Source: a virus
Length of the DNA: 25,461 nucleotides
Virus record (IMG/VR): IMGVR_UViG_3300011113_000562
Span: 1-25,461 of that record
Reading direction: 5' to 3' (one strand)
The translations under genes and the position numbers were made by a program. The stretch's first letter is position 1, and each line of letters begins with the position of its first letter. Below, one piece after another: positions 8,701 through 17,700 of this stretch. The notes beneath the pieces were generated by a model. That model had not been told where the DNA came from. It made no database searches and saw nothing but the letters and a program-made list of their open reading frames with translations.

Positions 8701-10202
8701 ACATCAAATCTAAGATATCCAGTAGCACCGCTTGATTTACCTTTAATATGAACTGGTGTCGTTAAGGTTACATTTTGATTGAGTGTAATTTCAGTATAAG
8801 TTTCTATATCAAATAAAGAAATATCCCACTGATTTAATTTTAAATTTGTGGTATTATAAGAACCAGACTCTAATGCATAATCATAAACTCTTGCTAATCC
8901 AATTTCTTTCCCTGGAAGAGTTGCAGAAACGACACCAACTCTAGAGTCTCTTAAACTTACAATAAAAGGACTTCCAAGATTTAAGTTTGGAGCTCCAAAA
9001 ACATTATTTACTGTAAATGTTGGACCAGTTACATACGCTAAACTTGCATCAGTAATAGTCTTTGTTGTTCTTGGTTTTTGAAAATCTAAGAAATTAGCAG
9101 ATAAAGACTCTACCTCATAACCTTTGACGTATGCTTTTCCTGCACTGATTTTATATGTTCCTAAACTTTCTTTTGGAGTTTGATTATTATAAGTTAATTG
9201 ATTTTTTTGGAATATTCCGTTATTGCCCAGATTATCATTTAAAGTTTCTTTTACGGTAAGATCAAATGGTCTTACATAATAATCTCCTGATTCTTCAGAT
9301 GTTCTTCTTGCAAGTTCTGTAGAAAGAACATTATATTGTGATGTTGTAGTTGTATTTTTTACTAATTCTCCATTTCTTACTTCTAACAAACTAATGAAGT
9401 TTTCCGCTGCGACTTCAGTTAATCCTTTTTTGCTTAAAAGTGCAGTAACTTTAAATCTATCAGCTCCTGGAGCAGCATAGTTTGAAAATCCTTTTGCATT
9501 ATCATTTAAAGAATCGTCATCATAAGATGTGACTGTTTCTTCAATAATATCAAATCCAACTTTATAACTTGGAATATTTCCGTATGGATCCAAGATTAAT
9601 ATTTGATCAGAAACTTCTACAAAAAATCCACGTAGAAAGTATATTCCATTACTAAGAATGGCTGCAGAACCATTTCCAGTGGCAGATGCAGTCGTATTTG
9701 CAAATCCTTCACCACTTTGAATTATAACTGAATTTTTAGAGTAACTTACATCTAGAGTTAATTTTTCATTATCGGAAAATACTTCTTGGTCACCTAACCC
9801 AGAAGCCAAATAATTTACATATAATGTTGTATATTCGTTATCAAGTTGATTTTGAGGAAGCACGTATAAAATTTGTGCTTGTACCTTGGATTCATCGCCA
9901 GTTATCTTTCTCCCAACAAGGTCATTGATATAAACACTCACGTCTACACCAAGATATGAATTTTCAATCTTTACAAATCTATATTGATTGGTATAACTCA
10001 ATTGACCAGGAATTACTACAGATCCCTCTTTAAATACATGATTTCCAAACTGTTCAATTTGATTTTGCAGAATGGATTGTAATGTAGTTAATTCTCTAGC
10101 CTGAACAGGATATCCAGGTTTAAACAAAACCTTGTAATAATTCTTGTTAGAATCAAAATCATCAAAATATGGAGAAACGTTGAGATTAGTTGACTCTGGC
10201 AT
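2730..10202 (-). CDS. Giant DUF4815-type tail/baseplate structural protein (2490 aa)
   Basis: This is a virion structural protein of the kind found in marine T4-like phages. It occupies the place of T4 genes 9-12, which attach and form tail fibres. The N-terminus has the DUF4815 signature (YFDDFDSNKNYYKVLFKPG at 12-30, then ARELTTLQ.I). A predicted coiled coil lies at about 1114-1145 (KRYQMRDISRLEDRIKNLES), followed by GLDRFKSGFFVDNF. A Thr-rich tract is near 1338-1352, the conserved SRNVEFVAKRFRPYTQVY near 1388, and a Ser-rich linker near 1625-1645. Next come AQSFNIPNGSGLFVTKVDLY (about 1667) and SLFKSQNASTWTPSQYEDLK (about 1790-1810), which are typical of these proteins. Two GY beta-repeats lie at 1897-1965 and an IEDEIIAYEG module near 2110. 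The C-terminus FRYFSIKLIGSSSDMAHPPR is also conserved. The start follows the gp8 stop by six bases. The exact place in the virion is inferred, not shown. Confidence 0.9.
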   Translation of the reverse strand: MPESTNLNVSPYFDDFDSNKNYYKVLFKPGYPVQARELTTLQSILQNQIEQFGNHVFKEGSVVIPGQLSYTNQYRFVKIENSYLGVDVSVYINDLVGRKITGDESKVQAQILYVLPQNQLDNEYTTLYVNYLASGLGDQEVFSDNEKLTLDVSYSKNSVIIQSGEGFANTTASATGNGSAAILSNGIYFLRGFFVEVSDQILILDPYGNIPSYKVGFDIIEETVTSYDDDSLNDNAKGFSNYAAPGADRFKVTALLSKKGLTEVAAENFISLLEVRNGELVKNTTTTSQYNVLSTELARRTSEESGDYYVRPFDLTVKETLNDNLGNNGIFQKNQLTYNNQTPKESLGTYKISAGKAYVKGYEVESLSANFLDFQKPRTTKTITDASLAYVTGPTFTVNNVFGAPNLNLGSPFIVSLRDSRVGVVSATLPGKEIGLARVYDYALESGSYNTTNLKLNQWDISLFDIETYTEITLNQNVTLTTPVHIKGKSSGATGYLRFDVNNAGIVTAYGVKGSFAANEKFIFNGVETTSRVSTAITEYSIKDVESLSNVSTSSTSFTADIVPSISYNVGLASVTARSSSGISSISLNVGNSNFAFTNNVKVGGLVKYTIPGATVPTYNSVVSVSQNSIVVTGVTTVTGICEGSPPSAANSVSDLAILGSSFQTSTDNTLYTKLPKNFIASVDLTDSNLTIKKEFAVTISSNQSNTLVASANETFLPFDEERYVLVRSDGTFESLRADKFSFDATGSQLTIYGLGANDSGARLIATLRKTKIKAKAKNKNRIKTLIINKSKYEHSGIGSTTINDGLTYGTFPYGTRVQDEEICLNIPDATKLYGVFESSTTSEASLPSVTFSSLTGPTNKTSDLLIGEKFTGETSGAVAVFTNKVNDLQVNYVYLNDKSFQQNEVVMFEESGIEATISTITLSDKNITADFTLDISQKNTIYDYSRIVRNPVSKEPAKQIKIIFESASFASSDLGDITTVNSYNDYDYCDISPVEGKVANSDIIDIRPRVSEYTVAAGSRSPFEFLSRTFSDAQNCGRNILASDESILLSFDYYLGRIDRIFLTKTGGLQLLTGDPAETPRPPKALDDALEIGSVALPPYLCDVNKASVSLVDHKRYQMRDISRLEDRIKNLESYTTLNLLEANTQSLSIKDVNGLDRFKSGFFVDNFRTTNFQNKTTTIKNSIDQGNQELRPSPYVTEVDLLIGSKSLVGIGASVDPNADSRYVDDLIGSNIRRTGQVITLDYTEASFISQPYATRIENVTPYLVTNYEGTISLTPSSDVWTDQVRLEPRTITQDNFTATQQQLAAQGFDPQTGLGPVNWGAWETTWTGQSTSQRVENSGDTTTTFTTTTTTEQQRRSGTQLQLSEQTTTTSFGDSLVSSSLVTFMRSRNVEFVAKRFRPYTQVYSFFDGEDVNSFIVPKLLEIAMVSGIFQVGETVVGTFASSSTNQNTTPGSTPTEIRFRVATANHKYGPFNAPTDVYTNNPYDQQATGTLTSVYSATSTILNVDIASLSEQVQGQFFGRVLAGLKLKGLTSGAEATVSNVKLVSDNLGTIIGSFLIPNPNVPTNPTFETGTKTFKLTNDSTNSLVPGSVFTEGEVNYYAQGLLNNIQETVTSVRSPQFTSTTLSDTRSQSNSSTSSSSTRVQPVFITNTIVVQAPAPNPDPLAQSFNIPNGSGLFVTKVDLYFRAKDDVLPVTVQLRPMSLGLPTGTVYPFSEVSIDPANVNISEDGTAKTTVTFPSPVYLKGGEEHSIVLMSESTSYQVWISRLGEVDRTTAGLLEAQQIFVTEQPLLGSLFKSQNASTWTPSQYEDLKFSLYQAVFTDQTGDINFYNPQLNIGNGQIANLLVNPLEMNSRKIRVGLGTTVTSTNFIVGTTVAQLNSNATGNYVGAAGSATGNLTITNAGIGYSNGSFNNVSLTNVTGAGVNATANITISNNVATAATINAGGSGYRVGDVLSVSSLGGSTLGSNLQLSIPQITGIKEIILDKVQGTFTTGTGSTITYVAPGIGQTSLNGGGVTVSYVTVDSEPSDGLHIKVNHKNHGMYALNNNVAISGVYSDMTPTTLNTAYAKESSGSIVLTNASGFETFENVSVASTNPGYIQIEDEIIAYEGVVGNTLTGITRQIDQTKSFTYAAGTPVFKYELNGISLRRINKTHTLQDVGFSSTRTYDLDYYYLKIDTSSAGNTASLPYGQVNRSVATSFPPLYISQTKSAGGPNIYATQNIPFEIIRPNVQIMNLLATTVSASIRTVTGSSVDGNEESYMDAGYEPIVLTSNNYLSSPRIVAASINESSALKTLPGNKSFTMNVKMSTIDRNVSPVIDLDRVSAIFISNRVNSPITDYTTDSRTSTLADDPSAFVYASNPIGLEVPASSLKVIVSAYVNRDSDLRALYAIMKDPTENPIYYPFPGWNNLDSLGNVINVANNDGLSDIKVAKTDNLANLSQNLDYKEYTFTVNNLTDFRYFSIKLIGSSSDMAHPPRLKDLRVIALA
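4308..4514 (-). repeat. Two GY beta-repeats in the 2490-aa protein
   Basis: Residues about 1897-1965 contain ITNAGIGYSNGS and INAGGSGYRVGDVLSV separated by a Gly/Ala-rich turn (GAGVNATANITI). They match the units in gp14, gp8 and the 3680-residue protein. Confidence 0.75.
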
Positions 10203-10208
10203 GATTTC

Positions 10209-11762
10209 TTAGAATTGCAAAATTACCTTGATATCTTCTTTTTGACTAGACGATCTAGTAACAGAAGGTCTATTATCTACATGAATGATGTTTCCAGAAT
10301 ATTTTTGAACTTCTGGATTTGACACACCATTAATAAAGTTTTGTCCAAAATAATATGTCCTACTATTTATTGAGGTAGAAATACCGTTATAATTTGTATC
10401 AATTGATAATCCAGCACTTCCGCCTTGAATGATAGTAGTTCCTCCAACTCCAGGAGAAGATGTAAATCTATTCATATTAAATCCATAAATTGGACTTGTA
10501 TTTTTAGTACCATCACTATTAAAACCAACAAGAGTTCTATCTTGCCAATATTTTAAAACTCCAGTATTTTGATCATATGAAATAACTCTTCCAACCGCTG
10601 TTGAAGCAACGCCAACAGTTTGTGTTATCAGAGCATCTGCAGTAAAGGTTGCTGTACTATATCCAGTACCAACAAGTTTTAACGCATAAACCGCAGACGC
10701 TTTATCCTCAGTAAGAATAGAACTTGAGTTATAAACTAATGGATTTTCAATAACACCAACTCTTGAAATTTGATTACCAGCTATAAAATCTGGATTCTGG
10801 GTATCATTTTCAATTCTTGCATATAGAGCTACTCTATTTGCACCAAGTTCTCTGTAAATATCTGCTCCATGTCCTCCTTTTGGTGGAATAATGACATCAA
10901 AATCTGGTCTAGTAGTTCCTGTAGGGACATTGCCAGCAACTAAATCAACAGTTCCATAAGTATATCCTGAACCACCATTAGAAATTGTGATAGATTCTAC
11001 TTTTGAGTTGTTATTAACAATAATCGTGGCCTCAGCACCAATTCCGTCACCTTTAATTGGAACTCTCGTATATGTTGTATTTGCAGTTCCAATACCAACT
11101 CCACGATTTGTAATTGTTACAATTTTTATTTGGCCACTAGTTGCAGCATTATTTCTTACTGCAGAATCTTTGTCGTTAGTTTCCCAATCTTTTGGTACAG
11201 GAATAAAATTTGAGGTCTCAAATTTGATAATATCACTAGGAGCAATTGTATAAAGATATTTCCATATATAACCGTCACCGCTTGTTCCTGCAGATCTTGG
11301 TTCTAAATCTGTAAAAGTTGGTTCATCAAGAGAGGGTCTTCCTTCTGGATTTTCTGGATTAGTTCCGTTTTGTAAACAAATATAAACTCTATAATCTGAG
11401 TTTATAACATAATAATTTGATGCATATAAACTAGTTGCTCCTGATGGTTTTGCGGTATTAGTTCTACTTATATCATGGCGATACATGTCATAAGTAATAC
11501 CAGAACTCCAAGTTATTTTTCTAACTATTTGTTTGATATTTTCTGTAGATATTTTTTTGAGGGCAATTGCAGTATCCCAGTATGAATTTTCTTCACTAAA
11601 ATTATCTTTTGGTGCAGGTGGATTTGTATCCCAAGTTGTACTGTACTCTGTAGCATTTGGAAGACCCACAAAAACATAATATGAGTTATCCGAAGAACTT
11701 GCCGCAGAAACAAAATTCTTTGCACTCAATATTCTAAATTGATCTGTTATAATAGCAGCCAT
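10209..11762 (-). CDS. gp8: gp8 baseplate wedge subunit
   Basis: This is a baseplate wedge protein. In T4, gp8 binds the gp7/gp10 part of the wedge as a dimer. The N-terminus contains the typical ITDQFRILSAKNFV (5-18) followed by YYVFVGLP (28-35). TYDMYRHDIS (90-99), VYICLQNG (126-133) and GDGYIWKYLYTI (162-173) are family hallmarks. T4 gp8 is 334 residues, whereas this one has 517. Part of the surplus is a pair of GY beta-repeats at 214-275, inserted before the conserved GGHGADIYRELGANRVALYA (297-316). A TATAAATA-like octamer lies 15 bases upstream at the end of the preceding gene. The leader has no recognisable Shine-Dalgarno sequence. Confidence 0.93.
   Translation of the reverse strand: MAAIITDQFRILSAKNFVSAASSSDNSYYVFVGLPNATEYSTTWDTNPPAPKDNFSEENSYWDTAIALKKISTENIKQIVRKITWSSGITYDMYRHDISRTNTAKPSGATSLYASNYYVINSDYRVYICLQNGTNPENPEGRPSLDEPTFTDLEPRSAGTSGDGYIWKYLYTIAPSDIIKFETSNFIPVPKDWETNDKDSAVRNNAATSGQIKIVTITNRGVGIGTANTTYTRVPIKGDGIGAEATIIVNNNSKVESITISNGGSGYTYGTVDLVAGNVPTGTTRPDFDVIIPPKGGHGADIYRELGANRVALYARIENDTQNPDFIAGNQISRVGVIENPLVYNSSSILTEDKASAVYALKLVGTGYSTATFTADALITQTVGVASTAVGRVISYDQNTGVLKYWQDRTLVGFNSDGTKNTSPIYGFNMNRFTSSPGVGGTTIIQGGSAGLSIDTNYNGISTSINSRTYYFGQNFINGVSNPEVQKYSGNIIHVDNRPSVTRSSSQKEDIKVILQF
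10938..11123 (-). repeat. Two GY beta-repeats in gp8
   Basis: gp8 residues about 214-275 hold IVTITNRGVGIGTANTTY and SITISNGGSGYTYGTVDL with an intervening GDGIGAEATI turn. They are the same repeat type as in gp14 and lie between two blocks of conserved gp8 sequence, which suggests an insertion into a surface loop. Confidence 0.75.
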
Positions 11763-11777
11763 TTGGAGTTTTTTATG

Positions 11778-11785
11778 TATTTATG
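11778..11785 (-). promoter_or_regulatory. Candidate late promoter for gp8
   Basis: CATAAATA on the minus strand matches seven of eight bases of the T4 late consensus TATAAATA. It straddles the TAA stop of the 3680-residue gene and lies 15 bases before the gp8 ATG. A start site about six bases downstream would leave a leader of only about ten bases without a ribosome site, which weakens the case. Confidence 0.4.
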
Positions 11786-14700
11786 TAGTATAATCTCGGT
11801 ATTTCAGAGAGAGAAGTCTTTGAACTGTTGGAGAACTTGAGACACCCGCAATACCATTATTGTAATTCGTAAATGCCTTTGGATATGTTCTACTCATGGT
11901 AGAAAGTCTTCCCCAACTATATTCACCATAGAAAGAACTAAATCCAAGTCCAGTAAGACCATTGTATGAAGTAAGACTTACCGTTACTTGAGCAACATAT
12001 GTTAATCCAATTCCTGGAACACCAGTTTGTGCAATTGAAACTGCAACAGCCTTATAGATATTGTCCAAACAAGTTGTTCCAATACCTACAGTTGCACCGC
12101 TTTCATCCTTTGCAGTCACTCCCTTACCGACATTTGAATTTTTGATTACAAAATAGTAACCAGTTTGAATTCCGCTAATACCAGTGGTTGCGATTCCAAC
12201 TGTATTGATAGACAAGTCTCTTAAGTATGAATTTTTTGGAATAAAGAAATCAAATACCAATCCAGTGGTTGCAACAGAAACTGATGTAGTTTTAATTCCT
12301 GTAATGATACCAAAATCACCTTCAAATGTTACATTAGATATTTCTTCTTTTGTAACCTTTGGAGTTTGAATTAACACTAATGGTGGATTTGTAGAAGTAT
12401 AACCATAACCAATTGCAGAAACTCCAATTGAAGTTACAACTCCGTTTGTTATAGTTGCAGATCCAGAAGCTCTGTAAGTTGTGCCAAGTCCAACTGGATT
12501 TGAAACAATAACATCTGGTGCTGAAGTATAACCATATCCACCGTCACTAATTACAAAAGAAGTAATTGTTCCAGCAGCAGAAACTACTGCTGTTGCTGCA
12601 GCTCCAGCAACAGAATCTTGTGATGTAATAATAATTTTCTTATAATTTGTGTTGCCAACAGTATTTTCTTTCTGAGAATCAAAGAATGTTTTTGCACTTT
12701 CAACAAATACCGAAGAAGATGTAATTCCCAAACTATTGATTATGTTTGTAGTTGGTTGAACAAATGGTTCGTAAAGAACTCTTGTTTTTCCTTCTTCTTT
12801 ACCATCAATAATTCTATCTTCAGTTTGATAGCAGAGTGTAACTGGTCTTACATAGGTTTCTCCATAAGTAAGTCCAGGATTAAAATATGTGTTTGTATTT
12901 ACATAATCGCTTGCAGGAATATTTGTAACTAATCTTTCATCCTGAGTCAAGAAAATTGAATCATCAATTAACTGCAGATTATCTCCAACTTCAATTGGTT
13001 CCAATACATCAACTAAAACAACATCGACATTGCTATTTCCTTTATAGAATAATATTTTAGAAGTATCGCCAGATTTTGGAGGCTCGGGGAATGTTATAAG
13101 ATTACCACCACGGAAAATATATCCAGTTCCTGGAACTTGTAAAACATCATTAATGAATACAAGTAAAGTTGCTTGAATATCAATATTTGATCCTGGTCTA
13201 GTTCTAATTGAAGTCAGAGCATCATTTATCTTAATTGGGAAAGTTTTTCTTTCTCCATCAAATAAAGAATCAAAAGAATCGATAACTTGTAAATCTCCAA
13301 GAGACCATCCAGCAAATGAATCTGTATGAGTTCTATCGACAGTGAGTTGGAATTCTCTATAAGTTAGACTTGTATTTGTAGGAATTCCAACGGTTCCACC
13401 AATTGCAACTGTAAGAATTTCTCCTTGTCCATATCCATAACCACTATTTCTAATTTCAAAATTAATTACACTTGATCCTTGTCCAACAATAATATCAACT
13501 TTGGCTCCACTTCCAACTCCAGATACTGAAGAAGAACTATAGATTAAAGGAATATTACTATAAGAAAGTGGAGAATCAATAAAGACAACTGGAGGATTTG
13601 TTGATGTATATCCAGTTCCAGGATTTGTGATTGCAATACTTACAACACGACCATTTTGAACTGCTGCAGTACCAATAAATTGAATATTTGGAGTTCTTGT
13701 GCTTGAAGTACCAACACCAACTCTTACAATTTGTGCTCCAGAACGATAACCAGAACCACTATTTCCAATACTAATTGATTGAATTGTTCCTGCGACAGAA
13801 ACAATTGCAGTTCCTCCAGCTGAAACTAATGGTTGGAATCCAAATCCAGCAGTTGATCCAACGGAAACAAGAATTCCTTTTCTTGGTAATCCAGAAGCAT
13901 TAATATCATAAGACTGAGTTGCATTTCCAGTAAATGAAATTGTAGTAATACCAGAGGATTCTGACAGACCATAATTTCCATTTATTGAAACTGGAAGTGT
14001 ATTTCTTGAGGGTTGTTGGAATATTTGATTAATTAATATAACAGCATTACTTGTGCTTATACCAGTGACATTTGATCCTTGAGACTTGATAATGAAACTT
14101 GTATTGACACCAGTAAATGATTCTGAAATATCATCAAATACTTTATTGTAAAAATATGCATCGGAAGAAGAATTTACATCTCCAGATTTTAGGAATACTC
14201 TTCCACTAAATGATGATCCAGTTATAAGTCCAACATAATCTTGTTCATCCGGTCTATTAGTAGGATTAGTAAATGGAATTTGCCCCCATGGAGAATTTGC
14301 AAAATAAATTGTGTTTGCATCAATGTTATAATTTCCGGCTAACTTAGTAACCAGAGTTCCTACTTGGTGTGTAGCAATTCCAGTCCCAAGCCATCCTCTT
14401 TGTACAATAGCAACATTTGTCGCACCAAATCCTAAAGTATCAAGTCTCATTATTTCATTATCAATCTTTATTAAATCACCACTAAAGATTGATGTAATTC
14501 CAGATAAGGTGATAACATTTGTTATTGCCTCTACGTAGGTGCCAGTAGATGTGGTAACCGAAGTACCTACAATTGGAGATTGTATAACATTATCAATTGC
14601 GATAATTGATCTAGCATTTTGATTAGATCCTTTTATAATATGCGAAGTTCCAATTCCTACACTGGTTATATCTAAGAATTTTGGTGGACTTGATAATGCA

Positions 14701-17700
14701 TCTGCAGCAGAACCTGCAAATTTTAAATATAAGTTATCAACTTTATATGCATACAATGTTCTTGGAAGTTTGTCAGTTAATCCGATACCAGTAATTGTTG
14801 TTGTAGCAATTCCAACTGCATTGGCACTGCTTGTATCGGAACCGCCGTACTCATAGTAAAGTTTTTCTCCAGTTACAAAGAAATGCTCTGGAATTTTTAA
14901 TCTATCATTAGTTAAATCAACAATATCTGTAGAAGTTCCTTCAAAGTATCTTTCAAAAATTGGTCTTTGTCTATGAGTTAAACCAAAGTTTTTCTTTGAT
15001 GAAATTGCAGTTCCTTCATAAAGAGCATGACCACCATCTACAGCAGCATTATTTAAAGATATTTCTCTTGGATAATCATGAGCATGTAATGCTGTAATTG
15101 CTTCTTGATATACTCTAACTTGGGTTTGAATATTTGCTCTTGGAGTAAACTGAAGTACAGTATCATCACCAATTCTTGCGACAGTAAAATCTCCTAAAGA
15201 TCCATCAGTATGAATGTAACCAAATTCTGAAATATATGCATTTGATTGATTTTTCAACACAACCATTTCAGATATTTGATATTGATTATTAGTGAGATCT
15301 TCTACAACACCAACATAGTAAGCTGCATCATGGTCTGATGGGAATGATGTTACATTTACTGCTGTTGGAGAACCTGATGATGCAATACTGGTAAAACCAG
15401 ATCCAACAAAACCATCAAATATATTTGATGTACCAACTCCAACTGCAGTAGAATTAGCAATAGAAACGCGAATGGTATTTACAAAATAACTTGTTGTAAG
15501 ACCGGAATATGGAACAAGGTCAACTTTTAAATTAGATCCAGAAAGATATGAATAATATGTACCAATACCAGGAGATCCAAAAGAAGAAAGACTTCCAGTA
15601 TTTAATTGTCCATAATCCATATATGAAACATTTGTTCCATCATGTACAAGACTAAGCTCATCAACCTCATAATATGAACCATCTGTCGCACCAATTACAA
15701 CATAAATTTTTGATCCTCTATATGTTGATGCAATTCCAACAATAGTTGATGCAGTTGATGTTCCCGAAGGTAAAGTTACACTTGATGATGCAATACTTAC
15801 AATATTTCCAAGACTTAACTGTCCTACTGGAGTTGTAAGATCACTTACAGCAAGAGCTGAGAATGAAACATTATAACTATTTTCCTCATAGTAATTTGGA
15901 TGGAACTCTAATACTCCTTCAGAACCATAGACACTAAAATCAAATGCTCCAAGATCATGATCATTGTATATCTTTCCATATTGGTTTAAATAACCATAAT
16001 TACCATCGTGTAATAAAGAAACTAAAAGAATCTGATTTTGATCCGCATAAGATAAATCATTTACAAAAGTGACATATTTTTTATATCTTGCAGTCGATAA
16101 TGTAAATACATCAATGTTTGAATATTTTGTAGATCTTGGATTACTATTAAATTCTGGAGAGAGATCATCAATCATCAAAACTCTATTGCCAACAGATTCT
16201 AAGTAATCTTGAAGAATAGCAGATTCAAAAATTATTTGATTTGAAGCATAATCTCTAACAAAAATGTTATTCTCTCTAGCAAGATCAAAGTCTGATTTGC
16301 AGTGTACATTGAGAGAAGAATCTAATTCAACAATAACATTTGTTTCGGCATCAACTGTCGATCCAATACCAACAGCATCTGGTGAAGACTTTATTTGAAG
16401 ATCTGCAAACTTTTTAAATCCAACTGGGTGATTTAATTCATCAACACTTCCATCCCAAGTTTCAAATTGTACATTAGTTTTAATTGAATATGAAAAATAC
16501 TGATAATAATCATTATCATGAATCTTTTGAAGATCATTATTCAAAAATCCAGTTTCTTTTTGCCAACCTTTCTTCACGACAGAAGATGATTTTACATCAT
16601 AAATTGAATTGAAGTTTAATACTCTAGAAATTTCAGCTTCAGCTTTTGAAGATTCTCCAATTACAATTTCTCCAGAATTAAAGTCTCTGTCTGAAGAAAC
16701 TTTCAACAAGGAATTTTTATCATTCCATCTTATGACTTCTCCAGAAGCAGATTGTGAATTTACAGTTTCACCTTCTAAGAAATTATTAGTTTTAAACTCA
16801 GGAACAAATATTGGAAGATCTTTTTCTGGAATTATTCTTCCTGCAGAATTAATTGGATCATAATTTCCAGGAATCTCATTAATTCCAAGTAATCCTGAAA
16901 TATTATACGAAACTGTTCCACCAATTCCTCCAATATTTGGATCTAGGTTTACAATCGTAAAGAATTGATATCCATAGTTTTCCGAATTATATCCTTTTGC
17001 AGTAGATCCAATACCAACACTAATATTTTCAATTAAAATTCTATCACCAATAGCAAAAGGATAAGTTTCTGGATCACTAAAACTTGATCCTAAAGTAACG
17101 ACAACATCTTGAGATGCTGGTATAAATTTTATGGTGCTGATACCGATTCCATTACCATTATTCACTGCACGAATAGCAGTTGTTTCTTTATTCAAATTAT
17201 ATGCATTACTTAAAATTGTTACCTGTTTATCTCCTAGATCGTATTTAAGATTTGCTTGAGAATTTATTTTTCCAGTCAGTTCATCTACAACAATTAGACT
17301 TGGAGCAGTATTGTAATTCCTTCCAACAGATGCAATTCCAATGGATTTAAATGAATATAACTCTTTTACTTCCAAAATTTGTGGAAGATTTGCAGTTGGT
17401 CTTAAACTTAAATCTGATGGGTAATCAAATCCAATATCTTGAATCTCAACTTTATTAATTGATCCAATACTTGTCCCATAAGAAACAAGAATTGCACCAG
17501 TTCCAATTCCACTTTCTACATAAGAAACTTTTGGTAAAGTTTTATATGCTAATCCTTTAGATGCAAGATTAATACCAACAATTGAACCATAAACCTGAGA
17601 AGAACTTGTTGTATATTTTAATTCACCATCATCCTGCATGTAGAGAGAACTTTCTGGATAATCAACAATAGAATATGTAAATTGAGTTCCGCCAGCAGAT

